From Aquatica leii (taxonomy: Eukaryota; Arthropoda; Insecta; Coleoptera; Lampyridae), in assembly GCA_035610365.1 (NCBI GenBank), contig CM069432.1, positions 235,566,104 to 235,630,103 on the forward strand: DNA of 64,000 bases, read 5' to 3'. The notes under the pieces are model-generated. The model searched no databases and had not been told where the DNA came from. It saw only the letters and a list, made by a program, of their open reading frames with translations. Below, piece by piece: positions 54,144 to 64,000 of this stretch. The translations under genes were made by a program, and so were the position numbers. Each line of letters begins with the position of its first letter. Within the stretch, counting starts at the first letter, position 1.

Positions 54144-57059
54144 AGGTACCTGCAGCGAATATGGCCAGGGCTAGTAATATGGCCAAGGGGCAATATTTGC
54201 AAAACTACTTGTTTTGTCGTTATCTTATACTCATTTTTTCTTCTTATTAGTAATAATTAATAATCTATTTTTAAGTTTATTTTGTAAGTCTCGGTATATA
54301 CATATTTCGATATTTATATATGTGCCAGCTTTGAATTCGATCTGGGCGTGTCGAGGATTTTAAAATAAGGGGAAAGAAAAGATTTTAGAGTTGCATGAGT
54401 AGTACCATTATAGCGGTTAATCCAATAGCTGCATAAAGATTAAATGTAAAAGTTGCCGTTGCAACATTGTACATATCATTATATATATGTGCCTTAATTA
54501 AATCTTTAAATGGTATGATTATTTTATTTATGTGATCGCAAACTCGAAGATACCAACCACCCTACCACCGCCGTGGATAAATATACAGTTAATTTATTAA
54601 TACCTTGATATTAAGGTAAAGAGATTACAAACTCATCACTACTAAAATTGAATTACAGGAACCTGCAAGAATATATTCAGAAAGGTTATTTTTCAGCTAA
54701 AAATAAAAAATCCGCCTCTTAGATGTCGCCACGTGGCCGAGATTTCTGGTAATATCCGATTTACATCAGCTGCTTGAAAGCGTTATAAAATTACGGACCT
54801 ATTTTGTGTGAAATATTTTGGTGTTCAATGTATGTATTATTGCATATTGATGAAGTTCGCTTTGAAATAATATATTTCCAATATTATATTATTGTTAAAT
54901 TATTATTCACACTGAATGTTCGAGACCTGTATATCATATTGTAACGTGTAGAGCAATATGGCCAACTTTGGTGACTAGCAATATGACCATGGCCATATTC
55001 ATTTACACTTAATTACAGTGAACAAATTTGTGTTTTTACCGTGTTAAATCTTACTTATTGTTGCAGTTCACACATAAACATGCCTTCAAAGAGTAAAGGC
55101 ATTAGGGGTAACATTTGACAACAAATAGGGAAAACAAATCTGTTCTGGGGCGCAAACCTATTCTCACGGTGGATTAAGAATCAGAACTTGTCCAAAGAAT
55201 TATTCGACTGTCCGAAGTCGGTTACCCACTCATTTCTAAAGTCCTTCGCTCGTGTGTGTACCGATATGCAAAATCTAATAATATCGCAAATCCGTTTCAA
55301 AGTGAGAAGGAAATGGCTGGCCGGTATTGGCTGAAGGGTTTTTTATCCAGGAACCCTCAAACTCGCCCTCGGAAATCACAAAATTTAAACCCTGCCCGGG
55401 CACAAAAATTAAACCCATTTATCGTTAAGGACCATTTTATCAAATTAGAAGGTATTCTGACAGAGCTGGACATCATAAACAAGCCAGAGAGGATATACAA
55501 CATTGACGAAAAGGGCTGCAGACTGTGTCTCCACCACCAACAAAAGGTTTTGGCACAAAAGGGTGCTAGAAGAGTTCACATCGTGGGAAACGAACATGGT
55601 GAAAATGTCACTATCGTTGCTTGTGGTAATGCGTTGGGCGTCGCCATCCCTCCATTAATTCTATTTAAAGGCAAGCGCATGAAGCCAGAATGGAAGCACA
55701 CACTGCCACCAGGATCTGATGCTCTAATGACGAATGACGAAAGGAAGGATGACGGTATCAAAATTTATCAGTTGGCTTGACCATTTCACCAAGTATAAAG
55801 TCGCCGGTCCGTGTTTGCTTATTTTTGATGGAGCTAAATGTCATCTTGATTATAGCATTGTTGAGAAAGCCGCCGATTTCGATATAACGTTATATTGCCT
55901 CCCCAGTAATACGACCCATGAGTTACAGCCTATGGACAAGCCGGTATTTAGGGCGTTTGAGTATTACTGGGATGATGAGGTTCTAAAATTCTTATCTGTC
56001 AACAAAGAACATTCTATCACCAAATATCGATTCGGAACGATTTTCTCCAAAGTTTGGGATAGAGCCTTAACGCCCGCAAACATCAAGTCAGGGTTTTCAG
56101 CAACAGGGATATATCCTTTAAATAAAGATGCAATTCCCGAAGTTGCTTTTGCCCCTGCACCGTTGGGATTTAAATGATGTGGAAACACCAACTGAAGTCT
56201 TGAGTCCACAACCTTCAACTTCTGGTCTCCAAAAGAAACATTTGAAGAGCCGTCGAGAGTCTTCAGATTCAGACTCATCAGAATCCGAGGTAACTTTGCA
56301 TGATGAAGATGCAACAGATGACAGTGATGAGGATAATTATTCTGACTCCAACGATGAACGTAATGTCTCTTTCCAGGATATGCTCAGTACTCATGATGAT
56401 ACGTTCACTAAACGGAAAAGTGCTCGTACACCAGCATTTAATTGCAGAGCCCAGATTGTGAAAAAAGACTTTTTTCATAAAGAAGCTAAAGAAACCCTAC
56501 CATACAAAAGAAGAAAACCAAAGATCCGAAGGAATCTTGGTTTTGCAAAGCTTGTGGGGAGGATCGAATTGCAGACATGAGGTTGTGTTCGTCATGCAAA
56601 TTATATGTCCATGAAGAGTGCGTAGGATTGACATCTAAAAATAAAATGGCGAATTTCCTTTGCCCTGATTGCGAGAAGGATTGAACTTTTGTATTAATGT
56701 TACTTAGTTGTTCTTTCAATTGAAAAATAATTTTTTTATTTCCTTTTAAATAAATGTTCTTTAAACTGGGGCGTTTTTACTGGTACACTATGCCTTTACA
56801 ATTCCAAACAAGCCCGAATGTAGCACTTTTCTATATTTGGCCATATTACCACCACCGTGTCGGAAATATGGCCAATTGTAACTTTTTTTAAAAAATGGTT
56901 GTCAACTAGTTGAAAATTTTACTTACTATATTTAAATACTGCGAGGAGTTGAAAAGTGCTTAAAATTACGTATATTTTCACAAAACAAAAAAAATTAGCG
57001 TTATTAGCGGCACAATATTCACTTTTGTCTTAAGCTGACCATATTTGCTGCAGATACCT
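54144..57059 (+). mobile_element. Complete pogo-like DNA transposon (2.9 kb), TA target duplication
   Basis: The left end AGGTACCTGCAGCGAATATG matches the reversed right end AGGTATCTGCAGCAAATATG with two mismatches. TA dinucleotides flank it (54142-54143, 57060-57061), as for pogo/Tigger. AATATGGCC words recur inside both ends (54157, 54174, 54951 and near 54980; reversed at about 56836 and 56866), likely transposase-binding sites. Transposase frame at 55081-56684. Confidence 0.85.
55081..56684 (+). pseudogene. pogo/Tigger-like transposase with PHD-like finger, copy 2
   Basis: ATG at 55081 (MPSKSKGIRGN, then UGA and a frameshift). From 55256: AGRYWLKGFLSRNP (CENPB-type DNA-binding helix), IYNIDEKGCRLCLH (first Asp), HGENVTIVACGN, then a shift near 55740. 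Next are CLLIFDGAKCHLDYS (second Asp), LYCLPSNTTHELQPMD and FSATGIYPLNKDA. A shift near 56150 leads to an acidic/serine linker (RRESSDSDSSESE). The end has CGEDRIADMRLCSSC-like spacing, then KLYVHEECVGLTSK and FLCPDC, a PHD-type zinc finger, with stop at 56682-56684. Three or so lesions only, so this copy is less decayed than copy 1 (26.1-27.9 kb). Confidence 0.85.
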
Positions 57060-57061
57060 TA

Positions 57062-58819
57062 TGTAAGAGCATTCTTATATAAAAGTTTGATGAGTGTTTT
57101 ATTTATTAATCTATTCATTTTTATTTCTAACACAATAGAATTTATAACGAAAGTTATGAAAGTAATAGTGGCGTTAAGTTGTAATGCTTTACAATTATTA
57201 TAAATTACATAGCTAATTCAATGTAATTCAAGTTTTGTGTTAATGTTAACATTATCGTTCAAAGGAGTCGTTTATTTTCTCTTTTACTAAAAGAGTTATT
57301 TGTCTTTCGATACAGAAAAATTATTCTTTAAATAGCGGACATTAAAAAATCTTAAGACAACAATAATGAATTGGATTTATTGATCCTGCCAATTTTAGTG
57401 CTGTCAAGCACGAACATTATCGTTTTATATAAAATTGTATTCCATGTTTGTTGATGCAACAATAACTCCCATTGTTGCAAATAAAAAATATGCATTTCTG
57501 GATTACATCATTGAACTTAAAACAGTAGTATTACAAATATGAAAAAAAAACTAAATCCAAGGTAAGTCATCGTTTTAAATCATTCTGTTAGTTTCTACTC
57601 ATTATACAGTGACACATTAATTTTAAAATTTAGTTTAATTACAGTTGATGGTTAATAATTGAAGTAAAGTTAACGACGAGTAGTTAGTGTAACCTTGACA
57701 GTATGTCAATATACATTGTTAGTTAGGAATTATCAATCTAACGGTATCATACAACTAATTATGCTTACGCAATAAAAACAATTAGAAATCAGTTGTATTC
57801 TTTTTAAATTTCTCAATTATCTATAAAGCAAAAATATTTAATGAATACTAGTGCGTGATTTTATACATGTAATTTGACAAGCGCGTATCATAGAACTAAT
57901 TGAACATAACAATAGTTAAATATCTGTGTTAGTTATGATAGTGAAACCAGTTGCGTTTCGTCTTCTCATTCAAAACCCATTAACAATACATAAATCGAAG
58001 AGTATTAGTACAATGTTCCAAGAAGCTTAATAATTACGTTTTCGTGAGTGATTGTATTTATATATATTCTTGTTTATTACATGATTCAGCTTAATTACAT
58101 ATTAATTCAACATTGTCCTTTGTTCACTTATCGAGTTTATTTATATAATAGCTGTATCTGCGATTTATTCGAGTAACAGTAGCTTTAGTACGTTTTATCT
58201 TTTATCCTGTACCTACCTACCTATAATAGTACACTAATAGCGTTAAAGTAATTTATGTTGTTCGACAACATATATTTTTATTCAAACGTTAATATATATA
58301 TAGAAATTTAAAAGATTAAGCCGTTGTGTCACCGAATCTAACTTAAATAGATTGAACGATAACTTAATAGTTAAATACAACCAGATATGACTAATAAACA
58401 AAAACTATAATTTTGATTAGAAAAAAATAGTACAAGCATGCAAACAGTTGAAATTCTGATTTAAAAAGTGTTATAAATTTTACACAATTGAACGTTCACG
58501 TATTATTGAAGTTTATCAATTACGGTATCTATAATCAAAATTAGTCCTAGTAGCTAAAAGTTTCTCTATTAAATAACATACAAGTTTAATCACAGCTTCA
58601 TATGGCGATTCAATTTCATCGAGGCTGATTGGTTTCACTGGTCTGCAAAAAAATATTTTTTATCGAGCCCTGACACTATTCCGGGTGATTCTTATGTAAA
58701 ATGACGTTTTCGAGGGAGCCCCAAATCTCTAATTTTACCAGTTTTCGATAAATTAATTATAATTTATTAAGAAGAACTATTTTAGCTATAAACAGTAATA
58801 AATAAAAAGATATTCATCG
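57062..58819. other. Gene-less AT-rich 1.75 kb
   Basis: No frame with protein character, no RNA gene and no clear repeat. The last about 140 bp (AAAATGACGTTTTC, GGGAGCCCC) may be the terminal part of the next element. Confidence 0.5.
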
Positions 58820-60488
58820 TTACTTAGTGCTTGCTTTCCTTTTATACTCTGAGGTACAGCTCTCTCGTTTCAAAAACCAGCAGTACTCCGCCAACATGCT
58901 TGCATTCCACTTCCCTGAAAATCTCTTCTTCAGCTTAGCGATGTCTTGATGGGACCATTCCCCGTGTTCTGCTCTTAAATTTTCAGGGAAAAAGTCCAGA
59001 TGCGAGTGAAGGAAGTGAACTTTAAGAGACATGTTACAATGTCCGTGTACGCTAAAAGCAGTTCCTCGACGTGAGCGACATAATCTTCATTTTTGTGGTT
59101 ACCCAGGAAGTTCTTACAAACGTTTTGAAATGCAAACCAAGCTCGTTTTTCTTTTCGATTTAGGTGTTCAATAAACGTCGAATCTTGGAAGAGTTGTCTA
59201 ATCTGGGGACCAACAAAAACGCCTTCTTTGATTTTAGCTTCGCTAAGACGAGGAAATTTAGTTTTCAAAAATTGAAATGCGCCACCTGTCTTGTCCACTG
59301 CTTTCACAAACTGCTTCATCAATCCAAGTTTGATGTGTAAAGGTGGTAAGTAAATATTTTCCTTCGGAACCAAAGGATTGTGGGCGACATTTTTCTCGCC
59401 AGGAATAAGATTTTCTCGCAGAGGCCAGTCCCATACGATGTAATGTTTATCTCGGGCTCGGCTATCCCATTCACAAAGGAAGCAGCAATATTTTGTGAAT
59501 CCTGATTGCAGGCCCGTGAGTAGAGCAACAACTTTTAAGTCAGCGCAAAGTTTCCGCTTATAATCATGATAACTAATTTTATCAAGGATTCTGAAGATGA
59601 TTCGTACGTTTTCTTCATATCAACAGAGTATGCAACTGGAACTGATGGGAAGTCATTCCCATTTGCCAACAGGACAACTTTTAAGCTTGTTTTTGATGAG
59701 TCTATAAACAGTCTCCATTTGTCTAGGTCACATGGCAGCTGTAGCTCTGTCATCAATAAATTTGCATTAGGGCAGAACACTAAACCTTTATCTTCTGAGA
59801 AAAGACATTTCAGGGTTGCTTGTCTGGTCCTGTAAGAAGATATTTTTACTCCCTTTTCTAAGAGATTCCACTGTTGAAGTCGCGATCCTAGGAGCTGAGA
59901 TTTAGTCTTGGGTAAGTGCAAATCTCTGACAAGATCATTTAATTCCGATTGAGTGAGGAGGTGAGGTTGCCGAGAAACTAAATCTGCGGAATACTCTTCA
60001 TCATCATTGAACGTATAATTCAAAGCCCCAGGTTGTGGCTCAGAGTCTTTTAAATCAATTTCCGGCTCTAGAGTATAAGTGTTTGGGGGCTCTGGGATTG
60101 GCAAAGTATCGTTATGAGGAACAGGTCTCAGAGCTGACGGAATATTGGGATACTGAATTGTATGCTTACTTTTGCTCGAAAACCCGACGGTGGAAGTCAT
60201 ACAAAAGTAACAATCTGTAAGATGACAGCGAGGTTCACGCCAAACCATGGGCACAGCAAATGGCATTGATTTACGGGTACCTTTGAGCCATTTGGTCAAA
60301 CTACTGTAACAAGTCGTACAGCAAACTGATAGAGCCCAAGTCTTGTCCTGGTCGCCAACTTGACAATCAAAGTACAATTTATAAGCTGTTTTAACAAGCG
60401 GAGAAAGGGTTTTTCTTTGCGCTTTTAAAGTTAATTTCTCGCAGACATAGCAGAAGCTATCGGGATGATTTTTACACTAGCGTGGCAT
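58820..60488 (-). pseudogene. Uncharacterised insect repeat-associated gene (WREP..DCYFC / PENLRAEHGEWSHQDI family)
   Basis: Minus strand, ATG at 60488 (MPR, stop, then CKNHPDSFCYVCEKLTLK). A cysteine-rich N-terminus (CQVGDQDKTWALSVCCTTC, PMVWREPRCHLTDCYFC) is followed by a proline-rich linker (YPNIPSALRPVPHND), QSELNDLVRDLHL, and LVFCPNANLLM. The second half has KYCCFLCEWDSR, NIYLPPLHIKLGLMKQFVKA, VFVGPQIRQLFQD and VHFLHSHLDFFPENLRAEHG with SHQDI and SMLAEYCWFL at the end. I recognise this as a multicopy family of uncharacterised insect proteins, probably transposon-derived, with conserved D/H/C positions; no function is established. One early stop and about three frameshifts (near 59535, 59370 and 59030). 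Length about 550 codons, apparently full length. Confidence 0.6.
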
Positions 60489-61189
60489 AATTAAACAGTA
60501 ATTTAACGCCCGAAATTAACCACAAATCACACTTAGTCACTTGAAAAAATCCGGAGTAAAAGTAATTTTACTGTTTTACATAAATGAACAAAAATGAACA
60601 CAAAATCCAGCACGTTTAAAACGTCGACAAGTTAACTCTGCAACAGCTATAGATGTACTGATCGAAGCAGTTAAGCAAACAATGTAATATACTATAGTGA
60701 GAAGAGTAATGCAAGTTCAAGCCTGTCGAAAATTCCTGTTCAAACCTGCATGTGGTATTGAGATCGCCAGCGTCGTGTAGTGAATCTTCCTAACTGTTTA
60801 TTGATCTTTTGTTACTGTTCTTATATATTTGTATTTTATTGTTATTTCTATATACATTTTATAGCAAAACTTTTGCCATATACTTTGGTATAAATTTTAT
60901 TACCTGCTTTGGGATGTTTAACGGCTATCAGTTAAAATTCTAAAAGAAATGCAAAAAATAAAATAAAAATGGGATCCCCCCAAAATAGGTGCGTGATGGG
61001 TAAAAACGGAGCTCATTTTTGGATTCAGAAGGTCATTTTAGGTGTTTTTCTGTCTTTTTGGATCTTTCGTGCATGTTGATTTAAAAAAGTGAGAGGAAAC
61101 AAGTAAAAAAAAATATAACAGGGTGATAATGAGTCCAAAAAGTAATCTAATTAATCAAATGTTTTATTTTAAACATGTTATGACAATAA
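60489..61189. other. No recognised gene
   Basis: AT-rich. The segment 60965-61080 (GGGATCCCCCCAAAAT, AGAAGGTCATTTTAGG), reversed, loosely resembles 58690-58730 (AAAATGACGTTTTC, GGGAGCCCC). It may be the opposite terminus of the element carrying the preceding gene. Confidence 0.35.
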
Positions 61190-62928
61190 AAAAAAGAGTG
61201 ACGAAATCAGCACAGTCAATGTGATGGATGAGCTTACATATTTTGGACGAGATTTCCAATTCTGGGTTGAATGGGAAGAAAGTGCACAACGTAGATCACT
61301 AGCAATATCTAGTTTGCTTCTGTAGTTTGTTTTTATAGCACCATCTGATGAAAACGCCCTTTCACAAAGAAGTACTTGAAAAGGGTAAAAACAGTTTCAG
61401 TGTTTCTTCTGCTACATACAACAATGGCTTATCTATCTTCTCAAACTAATATTCGGCAACAGAATCATTTTTGCTTTCCAAAGCTTGCTCTTGTAGTATA
61501 CCTGGTACTCACGTCTATATCCATATGAAAAGGATCAGTAGCCAATCGATAAATATTATTATTACACGAGTTAGGGAAGTAGCGCTCGAATTCATCTGTG
61601 AGGTGCTGCAAGTGGTTCGATATTTCATTCTTAATATCGGTTTCATCAAAAACCACCTTAAAGGACGCTTCTTCTGAGAGTAAAAATAATTTAGGAAAGC
61701 AGAAATAATTACATGCCAAAACTTTACGTTTCCAACTTCTTAGTGAACGCTGTGATTGCATCCCGATGATAAATTATGTTCGAATCTCCCCCTTGCAATT
61801 TCATATTCAATGAATTCAACGAATCGAATATATCCGACAGATCAGCAAACACCACTCAGATAATTCATTTTGTTTTTGCGTGTTCAGAAACTGAGTAACT
61901 TTGTCTCGGAGCTCAAACAATCTTGATAACATATTGCCTTTCGAGAGCCAGCGTACTTCTGTGTGAAATAACAGTGTCTTATGTTCTGCACCCAACTCTT
62001 CACAAAGAGCCGTAAAAAGTCGAGAATTAAACGTACTTTTCTTAATGAAATTGACAACTTTAATGCATAATTTTAAGACAGGTTTGAGTTTACCTGGAAG
62101 CGTCTTAGCCGCCAGGGCTTGACGGTATATGGAACAGTGATGCCATTACATTAGGATTTTTTTCTCTGACCAACTGAACGAATCCTGAGCGAGATCCAAG
62201 CATTGCCGGAGCACCGTCTGTACATAGGCCAATGAACTTTTGCCATGACAAATCATGTTTGTCAAAAAAATCTGAAATTGCTGTCATTATATCAACTGCT
62301 TTCAAAATAGTTGTTAACTATGTAGAAAACAGAACATTCGTTCTTAATTGTCTTGTTTTGCATGTATCGAACGAAAATTAACAGTTGACAACATTGTGCT
62401 ACACCCGTACTCTTGTCCAACTGTATTGCATAAAATTTTGATGATTTCACGGTCTCTACTACCTGTAGTTTTATGTCTCCAACCATATCATCAATGCGAC
62501 GTTTCACAGTATCGTCAGAGAGAGCTATTTGTGAAAATTTCCGTTTACTTTCTTGTCCAAGAACGATATGAACTGCTTTCAACAAGCAAGGTTTGATGAG
62601 TGATTCTCCGATAGTGTGGCTTTTTTTATCTTAGCGATCATTCATAAGGCGCTTCAAGCACTTTCTCAGATGTTTGTAAAGAGGCAGTAGTATCCAATTT
62701 CATGCGTTTCAAACTTGCAGATTTTGAAGCAAAAGATTCTTTCGACTTGTCTTTTAACGCACTATGTTTTGTTGATAAATGTCGTTTCAGGCGAGATGGC
62801 CTCATGGCATCATTACTCAATACTTCATAAAAAACGACACATTGTTTTTGTTGGACGTCACTTTTTTGTATAGCAACAAAACCGTACTTGATATAATCAT
62901 TATATTTACGTTTTTTCGCCGAGCTCAT
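61190..62928 (-). pseudogene. hAT transposase with BED finger (ZBED5/SCAND3-like), copy 2
   Basis: Minus strand, ATG at 62928. BED region KYGFVAIQKSDVQQKQCVVF and NDAMRPSRLKRHLSTKH (one finger cysteine is changed). Next are HIVLGQESKRKFSQIALSDD, KSSKFYAIQLDKSTGVAQC, then FIGLCTDGAPAMLGSRSGF (catalytic Asp region), HTEVRWLS-type text near 61950, ASFKVVFDETDIKNEI and a dimerisation tail (LCERAFSSDGAIKTNYRSKL near 61350). Several frameshifts and stops. A paralogue of 23189-24852 but from a different subfamily. Confidence 0.8.
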
Positions 62929-62984
62929 TACGAAACAAAGGAAATGACGTTAATAGACCGCTTCTTTGTATCAAAATACACGTG

Positions 62985-63179
62985 ATTGCTAGGCGCGTGT
63001 GACAACGATAGTGATTGATTTTACGCGCGGTGAGGAACGGGGTGGCGCTTCACCTCTTACCTCCCTCTCCCCACCGTGCGCCGTCCCCTCATATCCGCTC
63101 GTGCCGCCTGCGCCCGCGCTCCCTTTACATGTTGTCACACCTCCTTGAGAGGGCGCGCCCCACACTTTGAAAATCAATG
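62985..63179 (-). mobile_element. 5' end of the minus-strand hAT element, GC-rich
   Basis: Reversed, it begins CATTGATTTTCAAAGTGTGG followed by GGCGCGCCCTCTC, the typical start of ZBED-type hAT elements. A GC-rich leader follows before the BED-finger frame. The opposite end and target duplication were not found. The 62-codon glycine-rich frame here is a composition artefact. Confidence 0.6.
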
Positions 63180-64000
63180 GCTTAAATGCCCTAATGATCC
63201 TTTACGAGGACGTGCTTGTTAGACAAAATGTATACGTAAAATTTTGAATACTAACTTCTAACCAACAGTTTTCAAACTCCAAAATTGAATTCTTTTATAG
63301 ACAGTAGATTCTGCACCTTCTTATTTTTTATAACATTTAAACTACTGATTTAAAACAACAAACAGTAACTTCAGCACAAAAAAAGTAACCAAATTGAAAA
63401 TTCATTTTTATTTATTCTGCAAGGTGCATCTGAAGTACGACTACAAACTCAAGGAGTAGTTTCTTTGTGGCGTATAATGAAAACTTTAAACATTTGGTCT
63501 AAGGTGACTCAGTTCTAAGATATTTGAAATTAAAGTTTTCAGTCCAGTTCTTAGTATCTAAACAAATTGAATGTGTTTGTTGATTGCAACTATGCGATAA
63601 ATGTAGGGTGTAAATGCTATAAAATCCGTGAAACGTATTGATGTACATATTGTGTTAATTATTATTTTCTTTCATTTTCCATCATCATCAATTGTTAATA
63701 AAATAATTAAAGCAGATGGTAATGTGTATTTCTGAGCATTATTAGTGACCTAGCTTAACAAAATGTACCTTGTATACACGATCACGTTTATCTTTAGTTG
63801 TAACCAAAACAAGCCTAACTAAATGCAAAATTCAGCTTTCTTAGAACTGAGTTCGACAATCTGATTTACTTCTGTCTAGATTTTTTAACGAATTTCTTTA
63901 GTTGATGCTAAGTGATTCGTGTACTCGTACTTCATAATATTTAATTTACTATGTATATAAGTGATACTGTTTTTCCTACCTACAAAAGCCGTGGTCGAGA
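63180..64000. other. AT-rich flank, nothing recognised
   Basis: No coding, RNA or repeat signature up to the window edge. Confidence 0.5.

Noticed and set aside
59566..59835. 89-codon plus-strand frame
   Set aside because: Exact antisense of the conserved minus-strand family gene at 58820-60488.
62989..63177. Gly/Arg-rich 62-codon minus-strand frame
   Set aside because: GC-rich hAT terminus, not coding.

Overview
This is an AT-rich, gene-poor stretch of an animal nuclear genome, most probably an insect. Reasons: one host gene resembling the segmentation gap gene giant, and a repeat content typical of insect genomes (Jockey-type LINEs, BEL/Pao and Ty3/gypsy LTR elements, piggyBac, hAT, pogo/Tigger, mariner/Tc1 and a Transib/RAG1-like transposase). 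There is no bacterial operon structure, CRISPR array or rRNA. The order of insect cannot be fixed from the sequence.

The only intact host-type gene is a 239-codon bZIP reading frame at 16723-17442. A likely non-coding first exon lies near 15.8 kb, and the reading frame starts one base after a splice acceptor. About 1.6 kb of transposon-free AT-rich DNA lies upstream (14.2-15.8 kb) and about 1.1 kb downstream.

Region by region. 0-1.9 kb: minus-strand Jockey-type LINE remnant. 2.3-3.9 kb: decayed gene with the WSDNC...KN signature (DUF7869-like). 5.4-14.2 kb: a block bounded by inverted clusters of ~26-bp repeats, as in foldback-type elements. It holds a second DUF7869-like gene on the minus strand that is split by a BEL/Pao remnant, which is itself split by a spliced Transib/RAG1-like transposase gene. 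It also contains a 1.28-kb terminal-inverted-repeat element and an 11-bp satellite. 18.6-25.1 kb: a hAT element with perfect 8-bp target duplications, carrying a piggyBac element that in turn carries a 5'-truncated LINE. 26-28 kb: minus-strand pogo/Tigger gene ending in a PHD-like finger. 30-34.4 kb: small Tc1, pogo and hAT scraps and the LTR/leader of a gypsy element. 34.7-38.9 kb: minus-strand Ty3/gypsy element whose integrase is followed by an overlapping macro-domain frame like OARD1/TARG1. 39.4-40 kb: LINE tail. 43.9 kb: hAT MITE. 44.2-48.8 kb: second gypsy pol, 3' region and an LTR-leader junction. 49-50.8 kb: mariner fragment and a solo LTR related to the macro-domain element. 51-53.5 kb: third gypsy pol. 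54.1-57.1 kb: end-to-end pogo-like element with TA target duplication. 58.8-60.5 kb: broken gene of an insect repeat-associated family. 61.2-63.2 kb: minus-strand hAT/ZBED element.

Nearly all transposon frames carry stops or frameshifts, so the window reads as old nested insertions around a protected developmental gene. The strongest novelty candidate is the retroelement-borne macro domain. Family names are recognised from motifs by eye; no database search was possible.
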